64,000 bases of DNA from Ophiodon elongatus (lineage: Eukaryota; Chordata; Actinopteri; Perciformes; Hexagrammidae), in NCBI GenBank assembly GCA_016806645.1, contig JACSYO010002062.1, positions 3,241,501-3,305,500 on the forward strand, given 5' to 3'. Each line of letters starts with the position of its first letter. The first letter of the stretch is position 1. This document shows, in pieces, positions 55,251-64,000 of this stretch. Both the position numbers and the translations under genes were made by a program. The notes under the pieces were generated by a model. That model saw nothing but the letters and a program-made list of their open reading frames with translations. It was not told the DNA's origin and ran no database searches.

Positions 55251-55575
55251 TAAAGGAATAGTTCGACATTTTGGGAAGTTTGCTAATTTGATCTTTTGAG
55301 GAGAGGAAGATGATCAATAACACTTTCCCCACATACCATGGTATATCGTCTCTTTGATTCTAAATAGTTTACTCAATGAACACCATGCTGTATTGAAAAA
55401 AGACTTGAATCTAGCGATTGAGACCATAAACTCATGTTTACAATGTTTACTGAGGTAATAAATCAAGAGAGAAGTTCAGTCATTTTCTCATAGACTTCTA
55501 TACAATCAGACTTCTTTTTGCAACCAGAGGAGTCGCCCCGTGCTGGCCAATAGAACTGAAAGGCTGCTGTTTGGC
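55250..55575 (+). repeat. dispersed repeat family D, partial copy 1
   Basis: It begins aaaggaatagttcgacattt and continues into agaccataaactcatgttta, cttctatacaatcagacttc and gaggagtcgccccgtgctgg. The later part matches the copies at 55966-56470 and 62215-62640. Confidence 0.7.
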
Positions 55576-55965
55576 ATGAACTCCCAGAAGCTTATTGTAC
55601 CATAGAAAGTCAAAATGTCTGAGATGATGTTTTTTTTTGGAAAACTTTGTCATTATTTTCCTCCGTCAGAAAGTTCAAGGCTTGTACAAGGCCTGGTAAC
55701 CAGCTGTTTGAGCAACACATGTTTTGTATTAGAATTGAATATTTTTTTGATGATTTCCTTTCACTAATAACACTCATTCAAGTTACGCTGTTAAAATCCA
55801 TCTGTCAAGATGTGTGTTGGAATTTGTGCATCTCTGCTTATTTGTCACTTTTATGTTGGGTTCTGATCTTCACTTTCTTCACCAGGTTTTTTGTGGTTAA
55901 AAAAAAGGAATTGAAAGAAATATTGTTCAAAACCAATAGCATTCCCCTCAGCCTCAGCTGTACTC

Positions 55966-56470
55966 CTAGACTGTATATAAGAAGTGGACAAGTCATCGTG
56001 AAGTTACCCATTGGTTTGTGGACTGCTGTTTTGAAGCCTTGAGTTTGACAATTTCACTGTCGCCATCTTGGAATACAACCATAACCATGTTGTTTTTTTT
56101 CGCAACCAAGGAACAGAAGTTACCAAATTTGTAATGCGGAGGACTGACATAGTGACGCCGGATGCAGCTCTGGTAGTGGCAGCGACCTGTCAATCACAGT
56201 AAGCCCGCCCTAAAGCATACTCCTCTTTATGGTCTATTTGACTCTACATGGAAGAAGACTTAAAACTAGCGATTGAGACCATAAACTCATGTTTACAAGG
56301 TTTTCTGAGATAAAAAATCAGGTGGGAAGTAGGTTCATTTTCTCATAGACTTCTATACAATCAGACTTCTTTTTGCAACCGGAGGAGTCGCCCCCTGTTG
56401 GTCAGTCGAGAAAGTGCAAGTTTTAAGACACTTCCGCATTGGCTTCACTCGGCAGAACCGGATGTTGCCT
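55966..56470 (+). repeat. dispersed repeat family D, copy 2
   Basis: It shares aagaagtggac, ggcagcgacctgtcaatcac, cccgccctaaagcatac, cataaactcatgtttaca and cacttccgcattggcttcac with the copy at 62215-62640, in the same orientation and order. It contains a CTCF-like core (ccaacagggggcg on the minus strand) near 56389-56401. Confidence 0.8.
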
Positions 56471-56499
56471 CTTGGCTGTACTTTGGGTTTAGTGTTGAT

Positions 56500-56615
56500 T
56501 TTCAAATGTTAGCATTGCCAATACACTAATACCATATAAACATCAGCATTATGAGCATGTTAGCATAATGACTTTAGCATTTAGCTTCAAGCAACACTGT
56601 AGAGCCATTAATGTG
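56500..56615 (+). repeat. dispersed repeat family A, copy 3 (fragment)
   Basis: Repeated ttagcat words (aaatgttagcattgcc, gagcatgttagcataatg, ttagcatttagcttcaag) link this fragment with the copies at 29698-29960 and 35690-36140. Confidence 0.6.
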
Positions 56616-58310
56616 GCTGCATTTGTGATCAGGAATAGCCCAAATACAAAGGCAATGCAGCAATTTTTGTAATGTGTTCATTGTTATAAAACTGCACCAT
56701 AAAAAAGTTTTGTTGCGATAGAATCTTTCCCTCAGTCAGACAACATGGTGGAGATCCTGTGAGGTCCAATTCAGGTCTGATCTCCCTGCCAGTTAAAACC
56801 GCCATTTACTGTTCCTATCAGCTCTCTGTGTGACGGGGATGTGCACAGTGAGGGGTCTGGGTATCTCTTTGGGTATCTGAGCTATGTAAACTCACCGCTG
56901 TGGGTCAGGGCATATCAACTTCTCTGGTCTGCAGGATGAGTCACCGATAGTGTCATCTCCGAGATGAGACAAGGAGGAAAGTGCCAGGGTGCCATGTCTT
57001 AATCACGGCTGCTCATCCATCACTCAACCGCAAGATGATACAAGAAAGGTTGGCAAATATTCAGTGTAATCAGAATAATGGCTATTGATCACCATCTGTC
57101 TGTAATGCCATTCAAAATAAACATTGGATATTGCCAGTGCCAGGAATGTCCTGATCTTGTTACAACTCGTCAAAAATGATTTACCCTCCTTGCTCAGAGA
57201 GGGCTTGTTGATTGTGTATCACTGGTCCTGCTCCAAGTCTTCGAACCACCACACACTTTGAGGCCTGTGGCACTGAATGGTTACATCACTGACTTGGCTC
57301 TAAGAGACAGACGTTAGAGCATTTTAAGTGAGTTTATGTGCATGGGAGAGATATCCACAACTACAATGGAGAGCCTGGAATAGGGGCTCTGCATAGGGGA
57401 ATCAGGGCTGGTGTTTGCCCGGAGAATCAACAGACTTCACAAGGAAGGTCTCAATAGGTTAAATGAAGAGTTAAATTTGGATGGACACAGTTTAAAACTA
57501 TTAATGATATGCAAAGAAAAATAGCAGGATTGGAAGCGGGGTGGGGAGCCACACATAACAAAATCACATATACAAAGCCAATGAAAACTCGAGGCAAAAT
57601 GAGGCATGAATGCTTTCTTGTGCCACCAAATATTAGATTATGCAAGTGATCCTTTCAGTCAACGATGGCTCGGAATTTGAGGAGGCACCGAAGGCCAAGT
57701 CGTGTCAAGCCTTCAACTCCTTTCGCCAGCTCGTCGCTGCGCGGTCCCCGCTGTTTGTGATTGATGAGCATGGCTTGCACATGACCCGTGCTGACCAACA
57801 CTGAACACTACAGGGTTTTACTCAGCTTACATCATGGCAGGAAGAGTCATGATGGCGCCCCATGTTTCTTGAACGTTGATCATTTCTTGAGAGCAAAACA
57901 AGTATGCACCTTGAGATGGTGGGCTTGGACCCAACGTACTCTCTGTAAGGACTCATGACATTTACGTCTCGAACCGGATGGATTAAGAGGGGAGTTTGAA
58001 CTGGAGCATGGAAAAACATACCTGGGTCGAAGCCTCTTTCACGGCTTTGATTTCAACCGGGGTTTGCCAGACATTCATCAGAGTTGCAACATAACCTACA
58101 TTATGATGTTTTCATTAAGATAAGCTTTCGTTTTGCTGGGTTCAATCCCAGCATGGCAACATCGCAACTCCGTCTTCGGGCGCCAACTGTGAGCGTCACA
58201 CCTGATTTTATTGACAACTACGATGATTTCATTTCATACACTGTAATTACTACAATCAAAATACTGTCTCAAAGCCGGAGAAAACGGTACGGTGCAGGGT
58301 CTAAACAAAA
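56616..58310. other. intergenic sequence
   Basis: No gene is supported. A GC-richer open stretch at 57655-57805 follows a ctttcag but matches no family and has no partner exon. Confidence 0.4.
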
Positions 58311-58315
58311 TATAC

Positions 58316-58358
58316 ACACACACGCACGCACGCACACACACACACACACACACACACA
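58316..58358 (+). repeat. (CA)n microsatellite
   Basis: CA run with CG-interrupted units (cgcacgcacg) in the middle. Confidence 0.95.
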
Positions 58359-59565
58359 AGGACTGGTTTGTAGATGAAAATCCTGTTTGCTTACACTGCA
58401 AATGTTGGCTTTAATAATTTCAGTAGAAACTGTGTCATGCAGTGTTTTTTTCTGCTTCGGATCCTGTAGTTGGAATCGTTTAAAGATGACAAATCACTGG
58501 CAGAAGTTAGAGACGGAGACAGTGCGATAACAGAGAGGTACCGAGAGTGTGGGAAGGGAAGACAAAGTGAGAGAGCGGATTGTGCCTTTCGGTCTATCTG
58601 AGTGCATGTAGACCTTTTGTGCAGTGGGGGAAGTTTTGAGCCCTGAATTATCTACATTGTTTGAAATCCCCATCCCTCTTGTGTCTTGGCAGACGAGGCA
58701 CAGGCCGGGGTGTCCATGAGGGTGACTGTAAATGAAACATTCCACGCTGAGTTCAGGACGGGGTTCTTCTTGACTCATCGTCCGTCACTGCATAAAGCTC
58801 GCTCTCTGCCAGTGAAGCAGCCCATTCTTCTGTCCGTGGTGAGCCGGGCAGTAAATTCTCAGGGCGCTCATTGTTGAAAGCTCCATCACCTCTTGTGAAC
58901 ATCTGCAGGGATTCCCCGCAGTGCGCGACGCACAGCCGTGGCTGAAGCGTTTGTGACCCGAGTGAATTATTTTAAGCTGCAATCAAAAAGTAAACACCTG
59001 CATGAGTTTTGCCATTGTATCAGAACAAGTCTCTTTGTGCTGAAACTGAAGACAAACTGGGAAAAAAGCTTTTTTTTTTTTATCTCAGGAAATGTATTGC
59101 TGAGTGTGCATGCTCTTTTTCAGCAACTCCTTGCATCACATTTTGTGTAATTACACACATTAACACACGGGAGCTCCCCAGTACAAACAATGCTGTTGGT
59201 AGCGAAGAAGATGTGCCTTGCCCAAGGGCACTGGAAAGAGGGACGGGTGAGAGTCATCGAGAGATATTCCACTCCACGGCGAATCCAGAGACGCTTCAGT
59301 TGCATTTGGGGGAAAGATAAACATCTTCTGGAAGTTGTCTTGTGGTGTGCTACTGAGTCTGGCTCTTCATTTGCAGGTGTTTATGTGGCTAATTTCTTCA
59401 TAATGCATTTTGGAGAGGAGTGAAAAGTTCTCCTCGGGGAGTGAACGGGCCCTGGTAGCCCTCACATCTGAAGAGCGGCCTAATGGGAAAGCAAACACAG
59501 TGATTACCAAGGCCCCTTTACAAGGAGCAGCCTGCAGTGAGAGTGGACTGCTTCACCTGAACAAG
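58359..59565. other. intergenic sequence
   Basis: No gene or repeat recognised, apart from a T run at about 59071-59081. Confidence 0.4.
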
Positions 59566-59567
59566 CT

Positions 59568-59612
59568 TGTGTGTGTGTATGTGTGTGTGTGTGTGTGTTT
59601 GTCTGTCTGTGT

Positions 59613-59644
<32 letters not shown>

Positions 59645-59720
59645 TTGTCTGTCTGTGTGTGTCTGTGTGTGTGTGTGTGTGTGTGTGTTTTGTCTGTCTG
59701 TGTGTGTCTGTATGTGTGTG
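59568..59720 (+). repeat. compound GT/GTCT repeat with a 45-46-bp higher-order unit
   Basis: Three successive blocks each begin tttgtctgtctgtgtgtgtc and run on in GT, starting at about 59598, 59644 and 59688. The spacing is 44-46 bases, so the microsatellite has been duplicated as a block. Confidence 0.9.
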
Positions 59721-59954
59721 CACATTCATGTTCATGTAGTGCATGTAGTTAACGGAATCTTAATGAGTTTGTGCCTTGTTTCTTCATTTTGAATATGAAA
59801 AAGATAGTCAGGCCTACAAGTTACGCCATGACTTCATGTGATGGCCTTTGGTAAGTAAACTTATACAGCAAAGTGCAACATAACCTGAAGTCAAATGTAT
59901 TAAAAGCTGCGAATCACTATGGAATACCCTAAAGGGGTTATGATTTTAACGTAC

Positions 59955-60030
59955 TGGGACAATGGCCATGTAGGTGCAGGATGGGGGACCTTTAATGCAT
60001 GTCATCCCTCCTCTCTCGCCTCTTTTGTTT
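59955..60030 (+). repeat. probable 3' fragment of a SINE
   Basis: gacctttaatgcatgtcatc followed by a C/T-rich stretch (cctcctctctcgcctctttt) resembles the tail region of tRNA-derived SINEs of perch-like fish. The tRNA-like head is missing. Recognition is from memory. Confidence 0.45.
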
Positions 60031-62214
60031 TGTCACCACAAAGTTGAATATGTCCACATTAAAAGAGACCCAGAGAGCCAAAAGAGAAGATCCTAATTGT
60101 AAGTACATACTCATATGCAGTTTATTTACAGAGCTGGATATAGAAGACAACATAAAAGACACCAAATCTTAATCCTAAATATTGCACCCACACACTGCAT
60201 TCACTGTACAGGTAGCAAGAGCTCATAATGTTTGCAGCATCCTGCCACCACATGTTTCTCTGGATATGATTAAAACACCCCAAAAAACCCAAATGAATGG
60301 AAATCCGGTATTTTATTTAATGTTTGAGAAACTGTACAATTGTGTGGATTAGTAAATATTTGCAACATATGAATGCATATAAATATTTATTAGCTATTTA
60401 CTTTGCATTTACATACATATTTCTTATTAATTCTTTTCGTCTTTTTTAAATGATTCCCAGCACGGCAGCCTCGTGCTGTGGTGTGCCATGTCTCCTCAGG
60501 GACCGCGGCAGTTGCATAGAGGGGCTTTCTCTGCAGCACACGGGCCCTCTTCACTCTGTGTTGACTTAGTAAATTACTTGGGATGTCAGGGCCCAACCAC
60601 AGCTTATCCTCGGAGGGGGAGATGGGGGGAGGGACGCAGTGTGGCTGTGAGAAAAAGAGGGAGTGTGAGAGAGAGGGAGAGAAATTATTGTCGAGGGCTG
60701 GAGCGCAAAACTGAAACACTGAAAGCTTCAGGCGGGAGTCAAAGTGTAGGTTTTGGAACCGAAGACCCGAGTCAAAGATGAAATAATAATGCGACACATT
60801 GATGTCTTCTCCAGAGGAAAAGACGATTTGTATCATCTTTACAACATATTCAAAGCAATCAGATGGAAGATTTAAAGTGTCTTTGCTGCTACAACTAGAA
60901 AAAAACAGTTTTCTCTGACAACAGAACTTTTTGATGTTGGGAAAAGCAAAAAAAAAAGAAGCTACGACCTGTTTCTGAGTGAGGGACTAAATAATTCAAA
61001 ACATGCTAACCGGTAATCTTTAATCCCTTCATTACAAAAACAAAAACAGAAACAGACAAAAACATCTAAATGTTAATGGAAAAAAAGGCCCCTCACATTT
61101 TTTGTCAGTGTTGTAATGTGTCATTTTTAGAATGTTGCCCCTCACAACAAAGTTTTGTTGGGTCCCCCCTCCCCCCACCCCCCCTGTTGCTCGTGTGCAG
61201 CCGATCCAGGTGGATAGATGGAGGCCAGTCAGAGAGAGTCCTGCAGGGCACTGTGTGGTATGCACGCTGGGCGCTCAGGGCTGTCTGCAGTCAGCCGAGC
61301 AGACTGCACACCTGTGGCCCCTCAGCTTAGTCTTGTTTGCTTTGACACCTCGGATGCTGTCTCTTTCAACAACACATCTTTCATCCTCGCCATCGATCCC
61401 ATCAACCCCTTCCCCCAAGCCCACTTTCTTTTGTGTGGTTCCCCTTCTCAAATCCAGCAACTCTTAACGACGTATCAGTTTTGGCAGATAAATGTATTTA
61501 AAGAAATGATGCAACTTCAAGTTAATGTTCAGCAACTCATTCTTTGACAGTAGGTTTTCTATTTTCTCAGCCTAGTGTATTCCAAATGCGTTGAATTATG
61601 GGGTGAAACCTTTTTGTTCGATTCATAATGGCCTGGTTCCATCAACACTTGCACTCAGTGCTATTCCCAGTCCCCTTACACTTCATTGGCTTCTCTCATT
61701 TTTTTCTTTTCCTCATTTTTTTCCCCATTTCCCCCTTTATCTGTCCTCAGATCACGCTAAGCCTTTGATAGGGATGGTGGTGGTGGGGCATGGGAGCGAT
61801 GGGGGTGGAGGGGATGTCTGATTGTGGGTCAGGGTGTCAGTGGCTCCCCAGGACCTTCTCGTCTGAAAGGATGTGACTGGATCCCTGGCAAAGTGAAGGA
61901 AAAAAAAGAGCTCTCAAAGAATTGCTTTGTGTGCAATCATCAAGCCATGGTAGTGCCACAATCGCCTTGTCTAATTTGTCATAACATGCTTTGCCATTTG
62001 TTGACATCCCCTGTCCACCTTTAAAGGGAGTTTTCACCACTTGGCCTCTGCAGGTCTTTGAGTCTGACCGGTGGTGGCGGTGGGAGGGAAGCAGATTTGG
62101 GGAGGAATAGATGATATGAAAATGATTAACCTAATTCTTCACGTTTAAATCTCAACACAATTTAACAATACATCAATTTTTTAAAGAAAAAGTTATACAT
62201 TTTGGTACTCTATA
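60031..62214. other. intergenic sequence
   Basis: No gene is recognised. Short overlapping open frames at 61070-61550 have no family resemblance. Confidence 0.4.
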
Positions 62215-62640
62215 TGTCTATTCGCTTTTTTAAGAAGTGGACGTAGTCATCGTGACGTCACCCATTGGTTAGTGGTTCAGCGTTTTTGCCGTTGACGCCG
62301 GATACGTCTCTGGTAGCGGCAGCGACCTGTCAATCACAGTAAACCCGCCCTAAAGCATACCCTGCTTTATGGTCTCTTTGACTCTAAATGGGACTCTAAT
62401 TTACTAAAATCATGTTCTATTGAAGAAGACTTCACACTAGTGATAGAGACCATAAACTCATGTTTACAATGTTTACTGAGGTAATAAATCAAGTGAGAAG
62501 TAGGGACATCTTCTCATAGACTTCTATACAAACGGACTTCTTTTTGCAACTGGAGGAGTCACCCCCTGCTGGTCAGAAGAGAGAATGCAAGTTTTAAGAC
62601 ACTTCCGCATTGGCTTCACTTGGCAGAACCGGATGTAACC
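62215..62640 (+). repeat. dispersed repeat family D, copy 3
   Basis: It is the closest match to 55966-56470, from aagaagtggacg through gcagcgacctgtcaatcaca and cataaactcatgtttaca to cacttccgcattggcttcac and ggcagaaccggatgt. It carries the corresponding CTCF-like core with one change (ccagcagggggtg on the minus strand) near 62561-62573. Confidence 0.8.
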
Positions 62641-64000
62641 GCATGGTCTGGACACTAAATATGAGGAACTGTCGAACTGTTCCTTATAAATATAAAAGTC
62701 TGGCATTGAAGGAAAAGGGTGGTTACTTCAAGGTGAGGGGATGATTTTGAAAACTACAGTGCAGTTACAATACAGTGCGAGGTATGAACGAAAAGTCCCA
62801 AATTCAATTTAATAACAAAAGGCAATGATAAACAGAAAAGTTCTACACCCCGATTTAAAAGACGTGAAAATTGAGCAAACTTTGAGTTGTCTGGGAGTTT
62901 GTTCTCAACGTGTGGTGGATAAAAACTGATTGCTGCCTCTTCATGTTTAGTTTTGACTCTGGAGACGCTAAGCAGACCCGTCCCAGATGATCTGAGTGTT
63001 CTTGACGGTTCATAATGAGAGATCTGTAAAGACAGAATTACAGTAGACGAGCCTGTTTTTCTAAGACTATAGCTTTCCTTTCCTTTCCTTTGTTTCTTCA
63101 TCCAACCCCGGCCACGCTCTCAGAGCTACAGCACACAGATCTGAGGCACCTTCAGTAGAATGGCGGGTCTTTGCTCTGATACAGACATTCAAAACTAATG
63201 CCATTTAAGAAGCCCTCTGACACTGGACATTCACATAACCTGGCTTCTAACGTTTTCCAGCCGGTGGAGAGGAGAGAGAGGGGGGGGGGGTGCGGCAACA
63301 AGAGCCTCTTTCAGGGCATTTCAGCGCGGATTACAGCGGCTGACTGCTCCCCGCGTTTGAACAATGTGACCACAAGGCCTTCATGATTTGTAGCTTTGCT
63401 GGATTCGGCAGATCTAATAAATCATTAAACCACCTTATTCACCACTGAAAAAACGAAGGAGAAAGATTAGAGCAGCATGAGAACCATATGCAGAGATAGG
63501 AAGGAAGAAGGAGGGGGCAGAGGAGGAGATATGTTCACTATCTCACTCATAAATATTGCATTCCGGATTCATGTGACAAGCTAGAATTTAGATTTACATT
63601 TTGCGTCGGTAGAATTAGATTTCAGCCCAACAAAAGTGAAGCATTTATAAGGCAGTAGTCTTCTCAATAGATGGCACCACACTGTAATTACAGACGCAGA
63701 GTACGCAGGATTGATGAAGGAAAGAATCACGAGATGTGTTTACTGTCGGCCTGTCCAGTTGCTGTCCCGTCACATCTGGCTTGTTGGTGAGTGCTGTGAT
63801 TTAGGGATCTATTAATCTACCTCTATGTTATTCTGGTGATGTGCAGTGAGCGACCGGAGGAGAGTTATGTGTCGGACTTGTTTAAAGCCGGAGCTCAGCA
63901 GTCAGACTCTTGAAGGGAAAGTACAAAGCCTTGCCTGGTGGTCTGCACACATGCCTGGATGATCTGCCCAAAACAGCCTGGATAGTGGGGTGGCAGAGAC
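62641..64000. other. intergenic sequence to the window edge
   Basis: No gene is recognised. A short (CTTTC)n run lies at about 63074-63091 and a G run at 63281-63290. Confidence 0.4.

Noticed and set aside
57655..57805. A GC-rich open stretch after a ctttcag, possibly an exon
   Set aside because: It has no donor, no partner exon and no recognisable family; I considered the human DACT2 neighbour SMOC2 and found no resemblance.
58130..58152. ggttcaatccc within a hairpin, resembling a tRNA T-arm or Pol III B box
   Set aside because: No A box, D-arm, anticodon arm or acceptor stem could be matched upstream, so neither a tRNA nor a complete SINE is supported.
61070..61550. Several overlapping open frames of about 80-110 codons
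   Set aside because: All are in different frames with no domain or splice-supported extension; chance open frames are more likely.
1..64000. Operons, CRISPR arrays, phage or toxin systems
   Set aside because: The sequence is vertebrate throughout, with intron-containing genes, and nothing of this kind was seen on either strand.

Overview
The window looks like a teleost fish genome, most likely an acanthomorph (spiny-rayed lineage). It has vertebrate exon-intron genes with GT-AG introns, long CA/GT microsatellites, and several interspersed repeat families of a kind common in acanthomorph genomes. Three protein-coding genes can be supported. Nothing prokaryotic is present: no operons, CRISPR arrays or prophage.

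Layout. (1) 243-1447, + strand: the last six coding exons of mlh1, the mismatch-repair MutL homologue. The gene enters from the left edge and ends in the family's characteristic Phe-Glu-Arg-Cys C-terminus. (2) About 2195-23450, - strand: a complete lrrfip2 gene, tail to tail with mlh1. It has a 5' non-coding exon, an ATG exon, many small phase-0 exons and a terminal coiled-coil block, about 733 codons if every exon is used. (3) 23.5-40.8 kb: no gene recognised; this is intergenic DNA with dispersed repeats. (4) About 40850-45385, - strand: a complete four-exon dact2 gene (Dapper/Frodo family, 857 codons) with the C-terminal PDZ-binding motif MTLV. (5) 45.6-64 kb: no gene recognised; repeats, microsatellites and possible regulatory DNA upstream of dact2.

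How the genes relate. MLH1 acts in DNA mismatch repair with PMS2. LRRFIP2 and DACT2 are both reported Dishevelled-binding regulators of Wnt signalling, the first mainly activating and the second mainly inhibitory, so two same-strand neighbours act on one signalling node. The mlh1-lrrfip2 tail-to-tail pair is also found in human (3p22), whereas human DACT2 lies elsewhere (6q27), so this linkage is worth checking.

I did not find a convincing undescribed biological system. The points most worth a second look are the modular phase-0 exon series of lrrfip2 (including two exons inferred here), microsatellites placed directly at splice sites, a repeat family carrying CTCF-like motifs upstream of dact2, a nested transposon, and a terminal-inverted-repeat element containing a gag-like fragment. 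Exon calls come from reading-frame continuity, splice dinucleotides and my recollection of the vertebrate proteins. No alignment or transcript data were available.
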